Virus record (IMG/VR): IMGVR_UViG_3300043436_005163
Span: 1-44,189 of that record
Origin: a virus
DNA length: 44,189 nucleotides
Reading direction: 5' to 3' (one strand)
In this document: one piece after another, positions 9,159-18,196 of the stretch
Position numbering within the stretch: position 1 is the stretch's first letter
How the letters are laid out: each line of letters begins with the position of its first letter
The notes under the pieces: generated by a model
Database searches by the model: none
Seen by the model: the letters and a program-made list of their open reading frames with translations, nothing else
Told to the model about the DNA's origin: nothing
Translations under genes and position numbers: made by a program

Positions 9159-11165
9159 ATGCCTGCATATATAAAAACAAGTTCTACCTGGAGGTCCGCG
9201 TCTCAGATCTGGATAAAAGTTTCATCTACTTGGAGAAGCGTTTCGCAAGGATGGATAAACGTATCTGGGACTTGGCGCCAATTTTTTTCAACTTCACGTA
9301 CTTATACTTTTTCTTTCGGAAACACAGTGCACATCGGAACAAACGGCTACATTTCTTTTGACGGAGGACAGTCTGCTATAAACATATCCAGTACCGTCGA
9401 TAGAGTGTTAGGCATACTTCCAGCAGACCTCGAAATGAGCTCGGTACGTTGGGCCGCAGACAGTTCTAAATTTTATATTTTTTGGCGTGGAAAAAGATTT
9501 GGTGGAACTAATTTTGAAATAGAGTATGAGGTGCACTTTACTAACGGTCAGGACTACGCACTTATTAAACTTGTTGCATTCCCTACATCCACTTATTCCA
9601 ACACTGCGTACTACGTTGATGGGTCACGCACAGGTTATAGTGCCATTACTTCTGGTAGAACCGTAGGAGGAGAGTACAGAGTTTACTTCGGAACAACTTC
9701 AGCCTTTGCCACTTCATTTACAGAGTTTGGCTCTTCAACACACCCTGTATGGCTTGCTTCGTCCTCTGTAACCTCTGGGTCAAATGATGATGGGTATTTC
9801 ACCATAGTTGCAAATCAAGGTTCATCTTCACAGGCGCCAACTTCAGTAACGGAGTCTAACGTTAGAAAAACCTCTGCCACTATATCTTGGACAGCCCCAC
9901 TTAGAGAAAGTAAAGGCATGTCAGACATTCAAAGTTATGATTACTCTTTAAATGGCGGAGGAAGTTGGACATCGACGTCAACAAACACGTCGGTAAATCT
10001 TACCGGGCTTACAGCAAGTACTTCATATACGGTTTTAGTTAGAGCAAACAACTACTACTTTACTGGAACAAACTACGGAAGTGTTACATTTACTACTACA
10101 GCAGGTCCAGTAAACACAGTGGTACCAACTTTATCAACAGACACTAATAATTTTAGCAGTGGTTCAGTTATTACGGTCTCTGAAGGAACTTGGACAGGGG
10201 CAAGTTCGTATAAATATGAAATTCTTTACTCATCCAATCCAGCAGTGCCTACAGATAGTCCAGCATATACTGCAAACGCAAGCAAACAGTACACAATTAC
10301 GCTTAGTGATGCTACAGCTCCATCCTACTATTTTAGAGCTAAAGTAACTGGATATGACGGAGCAAGTCAGACAGGGGATAGTGCTATAGCATACGGCGTT
10401 GTTTCTAGTAGGGCATACATAGTTCCTACTACCTCCATATCAGTTGGAACAGCTACTTCAACAGGTTTTACTATCTCGGGCACTGCTGGACCCGTTACAT
10501 CAGGAGCACGCTATGTAGTAATAAGCGAAATCTACATATACAACTCTTCTCAAACTTTAATCTCTACTATAAGTACTGGTCTACCAACTCCCGCTCTTAC
10601 CACTGGTGACTGGTCTTATGTTTGGACTGGAGGAGCTGCAAGTACGACGTACTATGCAAAGGTTAAGGTTTCGTCAACAAGTTCTGATGTGCAGGAATTT
10701 ACGACTGCGTTTTCAAGTTCTATCGCTACCACTGCGGCACCACTTAACCCTGTCGTCTGGGGAACAATGACAGCTCCAGCATTTAACAGATTAAATTCAT
10801 CTTCTAGATTAAGATGGGGTTGGAACAATCAGCTTCCAACATCTGGAGATTACACTGCCTCAAATATTACTTGGGAGTGGCAGTACTCTACAGCAAACAC
10901 AGCCACTGGTCAAGGAAGTAACCCGGCTGGACTTATTACATCGGGAACAAGACCGAGAAGAACTGGTGGAGGCTTAGTTGTTGGAAATTCTTCATTTGAT
11001 AACAGAGTTAGTACCTTATCTGGTGACTATAGTAGCCCTGGTAACATAGCTAGCGCAACTGAGCCAGTTACATTTAATACCAATCCTAGATACCTAAGAT
11101 ATAGAGCTGTTGTTGTTGGAACAGACGGAACAACTTATAGAAGTGACTTTTCAGTATGGGTTTAA
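9159..11165 (+). CDS. minor tail / receptor-binding protein with fibronectin III-like domains
   Basis: This 668-residue protein begins with three tandem copies of a short Trp motif (IKTSSTWRS, IKVSSTWRS, INVSGTWRQ; residues 5-41). These are probably tail-tip attachment strands. Residues about 50-210 form a beta-rich domain (FSFGNTVHIGTNGYISFDGG...) that resembles NIDO-type surface domains. A fibronectin type III-like domain follows at about 225-325 (APTSVT...ATISWTAP...TSYTVLVRANN...). Two further Ig/FN3-like repeats come next (GTWTGASSYKYEI; ATSTGFTISG...). No enzyme motif was seen. It starts 4 bases after the previous stop and has no clear ribosome site, so translational coupling is likely. 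It is the last large gene of the plus-strand tail operon and a candidate for host contact. Confidence 0.76.
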   Translation: MPAYIKTSSTWRSASQIWIKVSSTWRSVSQGWINVSGTWRQFFSTSRTYTFSFGNTVHIGTNGYISFDGGQSAINISSTVDRVLGILPADLEMSSVRWAADSSKFYIFWRGKRFGGTNFEIEYEVHFTNGQDYALIKLVAFPTSTYSNTAYYVDGSRTGYSAITSGRTVGGEYRVYFGTTSAFATSFTEFGSSTHPVWLASSSVTSGSNDDGYFTIVANQGSSSQAPTSVTESNVRKTSATISWTAPLRESKGMSDIQSYDYSLNGGGSWTSTSTNTSVNLTGLTASTSYTVLVRANNYYFTGTNYGSVTFTTTAGPVNTVVPTLSTDTNNFSSGSVITVSEGTWTGASSYKYEILYSSNPAVPTDSPAYTANASKQYTITLSDATAPSYYFRAKVTGYDGASQTGDSAIAYGVVSSRAYIVPTTSISVGTATSTGFTISGTAGPVTSGARYVVISEIYIYNSSQTLISTISTGLPTPALTTGDWSYVWTGGAASTTYYAKVKVSSTSSDVQEFTTAFSSSIATTAAPLNPVVWGTMTAPAFNRLNSSSRLRWGWNNQLPTSGDYTASNITWEWQYSTANTATGQGSNPAGLITSGTRPRRTGGGLVVGNSSFDNRVSTLSGDYSSPGNIASATEPVTFNTNPRYLRYRAVVVGTDGTTYRSDFSVWV

Positions 11166-11166
11166 T

Positions 11167-11370
11167 ATGGACATAAACGATAAAATGCTAATACTTAACT
11201 CTAGAATAGACCTTCATAATATTAACCTAGAAGAGCATAATAGAATATTAAATGAAGAACTTCACCTTCTTCAGCCTGGAGATGAGGAAGTTTTGGTATC
11301 TGCAATTAACAATATAGAAAATATTTTAAGAGCTTTAAATAATGTTAAAGTACAATTAAATATTGAATAA
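11167..11370 (+). CDS. small helical protein, unknown function
   Basis: This is a 67-residue acidic, leucine-rich protein (MDINDKMLIL...NNIENILRALNNVKVQLNIE) that is likely a single coiled-coil. The start at 11167 lies one base after the stop of the preceding tail gene. An in-frame ATG at 11110 would add 19 residues but would lie inside the tail gene, so 11167 is preferred. No family is recognised. Its place after the tail fibres suggests a small structural or assembly factor, but the sequence does not prove this. Confidence 0.6.
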   Translation: MDINDKMLILNSRIDLHNINLEEHNRILNEELHLLQPGDEEVLVSAINNIENILRALNNVKVQLNIE

Positions 11371-11419
11371 AGATTTCTTGGAAAACCAAGAATAAAAAGA
11401 TAAAAGAAAAGGAAAAATA

Positions 11420-11644
11420 ATGTCAAGTACAGATATCACAAAGGAAGAGAAGCTAAACCTCATTGCCTCTCGCATACGCGGTGTAAAAATTAACAAGTAC
11501 AGCGCCGAACTCAACATCATTGAGCAAAACGCGACTGACGCTCCAGAGGCAAGTATTATTGCTTCATCAAACAAGATGATCGACACAGCCGAAGCACAAA
11601 TCGCCGCACTTCAGGCTCAGTACGATGCTGTAAATGTAGAGTAA
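11420..11644 (+). CDS. small hypothetical protein (74 aa)
   Basis: This 74-residue protein begins MSSTDITKEEKLNLIASRIRG and ends in an Ala/Gln-rich helix (AEAQIAALQAQYDAV). It looks all-helical and soluble. A purine-rich ribosome site (AAAAGGAAAAATA, 11407-11419) precedes the ATG. Codon use is more GC-rich than in the gene before it. Together with the next two genes it forms a tight cluster between the tail and replication modules. Function is unknown. Confidence 0.62.
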   Translation: MSSTDITKEEKLNLIASRIRGVKINKYSAELNIIEQNATDAPEASIIASSNKMIDTAEAQIAALQAQYDAVNVE

Positions 11645-11653
11645 TATAAACCT

Positions 11654-11812
11654 ATGGAGACACCAAAGACAAAAAACGAACTAATGATTATTGCTCTACA
11701 GCAACGTATTGGCGAAATTACTGCAAATTATGAAGGTCAGATAGCCTCTCTTCGTGCCGATCTAACCCAATTAATGGATGTAACAAAAATTGTTGAAGAT
11801 CAAGATAAGTAG
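11654..11812 (+). CDS. very small coiled-coil protein (52 aa)
   Basis: The frame from ATG 11654 to TAG 11810-11812 encodes 52 residues beginning METPKTKNELMIIALQQRIG and ending KIVEDQDK. It is predicted to be one amphipathic helix. The gene fills the space between 11644 and 11818, where no other frame is better, and codon use matches its neighbours. No ribosome site is visible. A TAATAT element lies exactly 6 bases upstream of the ATG, raising the possibility of a leaderless transcript. Function is unknown. Small helical proteins of this kind are common just after actinophage tail genes. Confidence 0.6.
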   Translation: METPKTKNELMIIALQQRIGEITANYEGQIASLRADLTQLMDVTKIVEDQDK

Positions 11813-11817
11813 AGATT

Positions 11818-12288
11818 ATGTTTGAAGTAAAAGATAGTTCTAGAACCCTACAGTTTAACGGGAAACTATTGAGTAAATCTTCTTCTTGGCGTAAAGGCTC
11901 TGTGCGCTGGATTGAGTTTGCTCTTTATAAAACTGAAAATGGTTCTTACGTGCTTTCTCGCATCGGGGTATCTTTAATTTATCACGGAGCAACCTGTGAA
12001 AAAGTAGAGAGATATAACCTAATCGACGAGTTTACTGACAAACTTGAAAAAGACGCTATTCCTTGTGAAGAGTGCTACCCTAATAGGTCATTGCCTATTG
12101 TTTTCCCAGAAAGATATCGCTACTGGGCTCAGGTGAGCGATAATCCTCAGCCTGTACTAGATGCACTTTACAAATATAACGAAAGTGGGGCAAGATACCT
12201 TACCTACGTTGCTAGAGAACTTTTAGAGGTTGCTGCCAAGAATGATGAAAATATAGATACTATCTATAGGATAGAGACAATTCCTTAA
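11818..12288 (+). CDS. hypothetical protein (156 aa)
   Basis: This is a 156-residue protein of mixed composition. The N-terminal half looks like beta-strands (FEVKDSSRTLQFNGKLLSKSSSWRKGSVRWIEFALYK). The middle carries C57, C78 and C81, of which the last two form CEEC (residues 78-81). The C-terminal half is helical (DNPQPVLDALYKYNESGARYLTYVARELLEVAAK). The start lies 5 bases after the previous stop. The cysteines could bind metal, but no known family is recognised. It is the last small gene before DNA polymerase and may belong to the replication transcript. Confidence 0.62.
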   Translation: MFEVKDSSRTLQFNGKLLSKSSSWRKGSVRWIEFALYKTENGSYVLSRIGVSLIYHGATCEKVERYNLIDEFTDKLEKDAIPCEECYPNRSLPIVFPERYRYWAQVSDNPQPVLDALYKYNESGARYLTYVARELLEVAAKNDENIDTIYRIETIP

Positions 12289-12325
12289 AAAAGAACTAAA
12301 CTAGAACAAAACGACAGAAGGATAA

Positions 12326-14146
12326 ATGACAAACGGACTAGATGGAATTCAAGTAAGCCTTGTTGACTCTGTAGAAAAAGCAAATGAATTTATCTCTTGG
12401 CTGGGGCAACGACGTCCTCACGATGCAATCGCTGTAGATATCGAAACTGGAGAAAAACTAGGTTCTCCTAGAGACCATGCTCTATCTCCTTGGCATGGAG
12501 ATATTCGTTTAGTTCAAGTTGGTGACGGTATGCATGGCTGGGCTATCCCTTGGGCAGAGTGGTCTGGTGTTTTTTATGAAGCAATGAGTAAATTTGATGG
12601 ACCTATTGTTTGTCACAATATTGCATTTGAAGCAAGATGGTTTGCAGTTAAATCTAATTGGGAAATACCTTGGCATCGTGCACATGACACAATGATTATG
12701 GCTCACCTTATCGACCCACTAGGTCCTGGTGGACTAAAACCTTTATCAGCAAGACTTGTAGATGGTCATGCTGCGCACCTTCAAGATAAGTTAGATATTG
12801 ATTTATCAAAAAATGGATGGACATGGGGGACTGTCCCGACAAACTTTGAACCTTATTGGTCTTATGGCGCACTCGATACTATTTTAACGATGCGTTTATG
12901 GGAAAAGTTTTACGAAAAATGCGGTCCTAACAAGCCTTACCACAAAGCCTATGAAATCGAGATGGCTGCTAGAAAAATAGTTACTCGTATGGAGATAAAT
13001 GGTGCAAGAGTTGATTTAGAGTACTCGAAACGTAAGTATGAAGAACTTATTAATTACACCGAGTCTGTAAAAGAGTGGGCTGAAAAAACCTATGCTGGAA
13101 CTAGTATCACCAGCAATATTCAACTAGTGAGATTATTTGAAAAACTTGGTGCAGAGATAACTGAAACTACCCCTTCTGGTCAAAAATCTGCAAGTAAAGA
13201 CCAACTTCACCTGCTGACTATCCAAGGCAATGATGAGGTTAAAAATCTTGCCGAGACAATTTTAAAACAACGTAAAGCAGATAAACTGGCAAATACCTAC
13301 TTCCTAAACTTTTTAAACAAGTCAATTGACGGAATTGTTCACCCTTCCGTAAAAACACTAGGTGCTCGTACTTCTCGTATGTCTATTACTGACCCAGCGC
13401 TACAAACCCTTCCAAAGGGAGATGACACTGTTCGTAGAGCTTTTATACCTAAAGACAAAGACCACGTAATTATTACCTCCGACTTAGACCAAGTTGAGTT
13501 CCGTATGTTTGCATCTTTATCTAAAGATCCTAATTTAATTAATCTTTTTAATCGCGCTGACGCAACTGGCTCAGACCCCTTTACTGAAATTGGTCGAGAG
13601 GTGTATCAAGAACCAGATATGACTCGTTCAGATAAAAGACGTACTTTGATTAAGGGAATGGTTTATGGTCGTCTCTATGGTGCTGGAGTTGCTAAACAAG
13701 CAATTACTGCTGGAGTTCTAGAGTCTCAGATGAAATCTGTGTCGGATGCTTTTGATAAGCGTTACCCAGGAATGATTAAGTTTCAAAAAGATATTGAAAA
13801 TCTTGGTGTTCGTAGGGAGAGGGATGAAGGTCAAGGTTACATTTACACTTGGACTGGTCGTAAGATTCCTTGCGACGAAGGACGTGTTTACACGCTGATT
13901 AACTACTTAATTCAAGGCGGAGCTGCTGAAATATTTAAAAGTAATCTAATAAAACTTGACCAAGCAGATTTGACCGAATATCTTATTGTCCCTGTTCACG
14001 ATGAAATTGTTTTACAGGCACCAAGAGAGCAAGCAGAAGAGTTTAAGAAAATAGTTCAAGAATGTATGACAACTACTGAAGGCTGGGATGTTCCACTAAC
14101 TGCTGGAATAGATGGTCCACTTGAAAACTGGGGAGAGAAGTATTAA
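12326..14146 (+). CDS. polA: DNA polymerase I, family A (3'-5' exonuclease and polymerase domains)
   Basis: This 606-residue replicative polymerase has no 5'-3' exonuclease domain. The proofreading domain (about 1-200) has Exo I VDIETG (D38, E40), Exo II CHNIAFE (N98, with E102 where Asp is usual) and Exo III YGALDT (Y180, D184). The polymerase domain has motif A SDLDQVEFR (D386, E391), motif B RRTLIKGMVYG (R439, K443, Y447) and motif C VHDE (H558, D559, E560). Tyr447 occupies the position of E. coli Phe762, as in T7 polymerase. The start is set by a GAAGGA ribosome site at 12315-12320. The next gene begins directly after the stop. It probably copies the phage genome together with the downstream recombination proteins. 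Confidence 0.96.
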   Translation: MTNGLDGIQVSLVDSVEKANEFISWLGQRRPHDAIAVDIETGEKLGSPRDHALSPWHGDIRLVQVGDGMHGWAIPWAEWSGVFYEAMSKFDGPIVCHNIAFEARWFAVKSNWEIPWHRAHDTMIMAHLIDPLGPGGLKPLSARLVDGHAAHLQDKLDIDLSKNGWTWGTVPTNFEPYWSYGALDTILTMRLWEKFYEKCGPNKPYHKAYEIEMAARKIVTRMEINGARVDLEYSKRKYEELINYTESVKEWAEKTYAGTSITSNIQLVRLFEKLGAEITETTPSGQKSASKDQLHLLTIQGNDEVKNLAETILKQRKADKLANTYFLNFLNKSIDGIVHPSVKTLGARTSRMSITDPALQTLPKGDDTVRRAFIPKDKDHVIITSDLDQVEFRMFASLSKDPNLINLFNRADATGSDPFTEIGREVYQEPDMTRSDKRRTLIKGMVYGRLYGAGVAKQAITAGVLESQMKSVSDAFDKRYPGMIKFQKDIENLGVRRERDEGQGYIYTWTGRKIPCDEGRVYTLINYLIQGGAAEIFKSNLIKLDQADLTEYLIVPVHDEIVLQAPREQAEEFKKIVQECMTTTEGWDVPLTAGIDGPLENWGEKY

Positions 14147-14626
14147 ATGAAGTACATAGTGTCTGTAGACCCTGGTAAAGCAACAGGGGTGTGTTTAGTT
14201 GAGTGGTCTGGTGTGCCAGAAGAGACTCCAGTAGTTAAAATGTCAGCAGAGGTTGACCCAGAGACATTTGCTTCTTGGATGGACACGGCTATGTCTATTG
14301 CTTCTTCTTCCACTCAGTCCTACGATAATGTTTTGGTGGTTTGTGAGCGATTTGTTATTACTGCTCAGACGGTGAGAAATTCACAGGCACCATTTAGCCT
14401 TGAGCAGATAGGGGTTCTAAAGCATATGTGTCGAGTGAAGGAATATGACCCTGAAAAAATCGTTTTTCAATCTCCTGTTGATGCTAAGACTATGTTCCCT
14501 AACGAGGCTTTAAAAAAGTTGGGTACGTGGCATAAAGGCGGGGAAGGGCATGCAAACGATGCCATACGACACGCCCTTTTAAAGTTGGTTAAAAGCGGTT
14601 GGAAGCCAGTAGTTCTGCTAAAATAG
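14147..14626 (+). CDS. RuvC-like Holliday junction resolvase
   Basis: This 159-residue RNase H-fold nuclease is expected to cut four-way junctions and branched replication intermediates before packaging. The acidic residues fit the RuvC pattern: D8 in VDPGKATG, E67 in VVCERF, and H135/D138 in GHANDAIRHALL. It starts on the base after the polymerase stop codon, so the two are surely co-translated. Related proteins next to DNA polymerase are common in actinophages. No unusual feature was seen. Confidence 0.88.
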   Translation: MKYIVSVDPGKATGVCLVEWSGVPEETPVVKMSAEVDPETFASWMDTAMSIASSSTQSYDNVLVVCERFVITAQTVRNSQAPFSLEQIGVLKHMCRVKEYDPEKIVFQSPVDAKTMFPNEALKKLGTWHKGGEGHANDAIRHALLKLVKSGWKPVVLLK

Positions 14627-14670
14627 ATATGGACAGAAAAAAATAAACTAAAAAATATTTCAGTCCATAT
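14627..14670. repeat. 8-bp inverted repeat upstream of the SNF2 helicase gene
   Basis: ATATGGAC at 14627-14634 and its exact reverse complement GTCCATAT at 14663-14670 flank a 28-base A-rich spacer in the 61-base gap between resolvase and helicase. The loop is long for a terminator and no T-tract follows, so an operator-type binding site or a chance repeat are the alternatives. Confidence 0.35.
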
Positions 14671-14687
14671 ATAGGTAAGGAGTCAGG

Positions 14688-16487
14688 GTGGCAGTATCTG
14701 TAGATATAGATGCTCAAGGGGAGCATATCCTTATAAGTGCTGATTGGCGCTATAAAGAACTCTGTAAAAGCCTCCCAGGAGCCTCCTGGAGCGCTTCTGA
14801 GCAGGTTTGGAGGGTTCCCCTAAGTTGGACAACCTGTCTAGCCTTACGCTCAACATTCCGCAATGATTTAGAGATAAAGCCTACTTTAGGCGCTTGGGCA
14901 GCCAATCAATTAGCAACAAGAATCACCCCAGCCAATAATTTAAGAGAGTTAGAGACCTACGAAGGCGATGAAGTCCTATTTCCTCATCAAAGAGCAGGGG
15001 TTGCCTTCCTAGCAACTGCCAAAAGAGCTCTTCTAGCCGACGAGCCTGGCTTAGGTAAGACTGCTCAGGCAATTAGAGCCTTAAAAGAGTTACACGATAG
15101 AGGAGAAGATGTTTTCCCTATTTTAATTGTCTGCCCTAATACTTTAAAAAATAACTGGGCAAGAGAGTTTGTTACATGGTGGCCAGATGTAAGTACGCAG
15201 GTTATTAAAGGCTCTGCTCTTCAACGCAAAAAACAATTTGACCAACCAGCGCAAGTATTTATTATTAACTGGGAGTCCTTACGCTCTCACTCAAGACTCT
15301 CTCCTTACGGCTCTATCTCTTTAACAAGGTGCAAGGCTTGCGGAGGTCAAGATGAAAAGATTAGCGAGAACCGTTGCGAAGTCCACTTAAGAGAACTAAA
15401 CAATTTTAAATTTAAAGCAGTGATTGCAGATGAGATTCACAGAAGTAAAGATCCTAAATCAAAACAATCCCGTGCTCTCTGGTCTGCCTCTGGTACCGCT
15501 GAGATTCGCTTTGCACTAACTGGAACACCTATTGCTAACAATGTTGTAGACCTTTGGTCAATACTTCACTGGATTTCCCCAAAAGATTGGCCTAGCAAAA
15601 CAAAGTGGATTGACCGAATGGTTGATGTGATGCTTAACGCTTTTGGTGGAATGATGGTTCTAGGGGTCAAACCTCAGATGCAAGAGGAGTTTTACAGCAG
15701 CGTAAACCCTTACATGAGACGCATGCTTAAAAAAGTTGTACTACCTAACCTGCCTCCAGTTCTAAAAGAGCGTAGAGATGTAGAGATGTCTACTAAGCAG
15801 AAAAAGGCTTACGAACAGATGAGAGATTTGATGATATCTGAACTCGAATCTGGGGACACCCTTGCAGCACCTAGCGTTCTGACTCAGACGATACGACTTC
15901 TTCAGTTTGCTAGTTCTTACGCAACTATTGTTGTCAATGAAGAGACTGGTGAGCCTAAAGCAGTATTAGACTCTCCTTCTTGCAAAATTGATGCTCTGAT
16001 GGATGACATTGGCAACGGGGACTTTGGGGATGACTCTGTAGCAGTAAGCGCTGTCTCTAAACAACTTATTAATCTTCTCAGCGCAGAGTTGACAAAGAAA
16101 AAAATTGCTCACGGTCTAATCACAGGCGACCAAGATGAAGATGAGCGTCAGAAGGCTATTGACGATTTCCAATCTGGAGCAATAAAATGGATTCTCTTTA
16201 CAGCCCAAGCGGGAGGAGTTGGAATTACACTCACTGCTGCTCGTCGCTTGATAATGCTTCAAAGACCTTGGTCTTTAGTTGATTACAAGCAGGTTCTAGA
16301 CCGCGTACATAGAATCGGAAGCGAAATACACGACTCTATAGTAATTACCGACTATGTTACAGAGGGAACTATAGAAGAAAGAGTTATTCAAGTTTTAGAA
16401 ACTAAAGCCGATAACTTTGAACAAATTGTTAAAGATAAAGACCAGCTTCTCAAACTACTACAAGATGATAAGACAGGAAACCTATGA
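14688..16487 (+). CDS. SNF2-family DEAD/H helicase with HARP-like N-terminus and inserted zinc finger
   Basis: This 599-residue superfamily 2 ATPase is likely to act in fork remodelling or annealing of phage DNA. Residues about 1-65 look HARP-like (FSASEQVWRVPLSW type). The helicase motifs are Walker A DEPGLGKT (118-125), motif II DEIH (248-251), LTGTPIANN (about 277), and C-terminal TAQAGGVGITL and DRVHRIGS. A Cys2-Cys-His cluster (C215, C218, C230, H233) lies between motif Ia and motif II, which is an unusual zinc-binding insert. Translation begins at GTG 14688, with TAAGGAG at 14676-14682 as the ribosome site. The end overlaps the nuclease gene by ATGA. In a phage without an evident DnaB-type helicase in this window, it may carry more of the unwinding load (inference). 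Confidence 0.93.
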   Translation: MAVSVDIDAQGEHILISADWRYKELCKSLPGASWSASEQVWRVPLSWTTCLALRSTFRNDLEIKPTLGAWAANQLATRITPANNLRELETYEGDEVLFPHQRAGVAFLATAKRALLADEPGLGKTAQAIRALKELHDRGEDVFPILIVCPNTLKNNWAREFVTWWPDVSTQVIKGSALQRKKQFDQPAQVFIINWESLRSHSRLSPYGSISLTRCKACGGQDEKISENRCEVHLRELNNFKFKAVIADEIHRSKDPKSKQSRALWSASGTAEIRFALTGTPIANNVVDLWSILHWISPKDWPSKTKWIDRMVDVMLNAFGGMMVLGVKPQMQEEFYSSVNPYMRRMLKKVVLPNLPPVLKERRDVEMSTKQKKAYEQMRDLMISELESGDTLAAPSVLTQTIRLLQFASSYATIVVNEETGEPKAVLDSPSCKIDALMDDIGNGDFGDDSVAVSAVSKQLINLLSAELTKKKIAHGLITGDQDEDERQKAIDDFQSGAIKWILFTAQAGGVGITLTAARRLIMLQRPWSLVDYKQVLDRVHRIGSEIHDSIVITDYVTEGTIEERVIQVLETKADNFEQIVKDKDQLLKLLQDDKTGNL

Positions 16488-17410
16488 GTGGAGTTGTTAG
16501 ATTATCTAACTCAGAAATACAGACATTTAAAGATTGTCGCCGTAGATGGTGGCTAACTTATTACCGTGGATTAAAACCTAAACACCAAGACATGACTGGT
16601 CCATTGGCTATGGGAAGTAGAATTCACGCCGCTTTAGATGCTCACTATACGCAAGGCGTTCCTTTGCTTACTGCACACGCAGAATTAATTGAACAAGACA
16701 AACAACTTTTACTCCAAGATTTTAGAGATGTATCTAACCTTGAAACAGAAGGTGAGTTAGGTCGCATTATGCTTGAGGGGTACGAGCAATGGGTAGAAGA
16801 AAACGGTATTGACGCCGAGTTAGAGATGATATCTACCGAAGAAACAATTATTGCACCCTTGTTTAATGGTGAAGTAGAACTTCAAGGAAAACTTGATATG
16901 CGTGTTCGTCGTAAAGGCGATGGCGTAAGAATGTTTAGAGACTTTAAAACTGTAGGAGGTTCTTTATCTGAGTTTGCAAATATGGCTCATATGAATGAAC
17001 AGGTTATGACATACATGCTTTTAGAGTCTACAAAAAGAGATGAATCGGAAAGAAGTGAAGGCGGAATATTTACTCTTCTTAAAAAAGTTCGCAGAACTGC
17101 GGCCGCTAAACCTCCTTTCTACGACCAAATAGAAATTCGTCATAACATCTTTACTATGCGTTCTTTCTGGAATAGAATTCACGGAACAATCACAGACTTG
17201 ATGAGAGTAAGACATGCTTTAGATTCTGGTGAAAGCCACGCATTTAATGCTTATCCAAAAGCAAGTCGTGACTGCAAATGGAAATGCCAATTTTTTACTA
17301 TCTGCCCAATGTTTGACGACGGAAGCGCCGCTGAACAAGCACTTAGTGAAATGTATGAGGAGACTAATCCTTATGCATACTATGAAACAGAGAAAAAAGG
17401 AGGCGAGTGA
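16484..17410 (+). CDS. PD-(D/E)XK exonuclease, Cas4/RecB-like, probable iron-sulfur protein
   Basis: This 308-residue nuclease of the RecB/Cas4 type probably resects DNA ends for recombination. Visible motifs are LSNSEIQTFKDCRRRWW at the N-terminus, GSRIHAALDAHY (active-site His), GEVELQGKLDMR (Asp), FRDFKT (D-x-K) and QVMTYML (QxxxY type). One Cys near the N-terminus (FKDC) and three near the C-terminus (CKWKCQFFTIC) fit the 4Fe-4S arrangement of Cas4 and AddB. The ATG overlaps the helicase stop by four bases, so the proteins are made in step. No cas1, cas2 or CRISPR array is present, so a CRISPR role is unlikely. Confidence 0.9.
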   Translation: MSGVVRLSNSEIQTFKDCRRRWWLTYYRGLKPKHQDMTGPLAMGSRIHAALDAHYTQGVPLLTAHAELIEQDKQLLLQDFRDVSNLETEGELGRIMLEGYEQWVEENGIDAELEMISTEETIIAPLFNGEVELQGKLDMRVRRKGDGVRMFRDFKTVGGSLSEFANMAHMNEQVMTYMLLESTKRDESERSEGGIFTLLKKVRRTAAAKPPFYDQIEIRHNIFTMRSFWNRIHGTITDLMRVRHALDSGESHAFNAYPKASRDCKWKCQFFTICPMFDDGSAAEQALSEMYEETNPYAYYETEKKGGE

Positions 17411-17413
17411 CGT

Positions 17414-18193
17414 ATGAGTGAGATTCAACGCTCTCTTACGGTTATGGTGTACGGAGAAAGCAAGGTAGGTAAATCTACTTTTGCTGTAACTGCTCCATAC
17501 CCACGACTCATGCTTGACGTCGAGGGTGGGCACCGATTCCTACCTATCGTTGTTAAGTATTGGGATCCTCTTCGCGAGGAACCACCAATCGCTGATGGAA
17601 CTTGGGACACTGTTGTAGTTACAGTTCGTGACTATGACACTGTTATTAAGGTTTATCAGTGGTTACAACTTGGAAAGCATCACTTCAAGAGTTTGATTAT
17701 TGATTCAATCTCTGAACTACAAGTTAAATGTATGGACAGCATCGCAGGTACAGAACAAATGAAGATGCAACAGTGGGGCGAACTTCTTCGTCACATGGGT
17801 GGGCTTCTTCGTGATCTTCGCGATCTAACTATGCATGCTACAAATCCTCTTGAAGCAGTTGTACTAACTGCTATGTCAAGAACAAGTCAGGATGGAAGAC
17901 ACCGTCCATATCTACAAGGTCAACTAGCAATTCAAGCACCATATTTTTACGACATTCTTGGTGCGTTGACAGTGGAGCAAATGGCAAACCCAGATCCGCT
18001 GCAGCCTCCCTACAAAGTAAGGCGTATGTATGTGGAAAGAACAAATGATTATGAGGCTGGCGAGCGAGTACAAGGTCGCCTAGGTTCTATAGTCGAACAA
18101 GATAAGTTATCAATCGAAGTAATGCTTAATACTATTTTTGGAGTTAAGCAAACTGCTCAAGAAAAAACCACTAAAGAAAAGAAAGAGGTATAA
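17414..18193 (+). CDS. Sak4-like RecA-fold ATPase (single-strand annealing/recombination)
   Basis: This 259-residue P-loop ATPase has a Walker A at the N-terminus (YGESKVGKST) and a Walker B-type strand (SLIIDSISEL). The size and the position between a Cas4-like nuclease and an ssDNA-binding protein match the Sak4 group of phage recombinases, which are short RecA/Rad51-like proteins. Expected role: loading on resected single strands and promoting annealing or strand exchange. A GGAGG-like site at 17398-17402 precedes the ATG with long spacing. The C-terminus is Lys/Glu-rich. It could also be a generic AAA NTP-binding protein, but the neighbours favour recombination. Confidence 0.85.
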   Translation: MSEIQRSLTVMVYGESKVGKSTFAVTAPYPRLMLDVEGGHRFLPIVVKYWDPLREEPPIADGTWDTVVVTVRDYDTVIKVYQWLQLGKHHFKSLIIDSISELQVKCMDSIAGTEQMKMQQWGELLRHMGGLLRDLRDLTMHATNPLEAVVLTAMSRTSQDGRHRPYLQGQLAIQAPYFYDILGALTVEQMANPDPLQPPYKVRRMYVERTNDYEAGERVQGRLGSIVEQDKLSIEVMLNTIFGVKQTAQEKTTKEKKEV

Positions 18194-18196
18194 CAA

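Noticed and set aside
16484-17410. Cas4-like nuclease as part of a CRISPR system
   Set aside because: It sits in a phage recombination operon next to Sak4-like and SNF2 genes and no other cas gene is present, so a recombination nuclease fits better.
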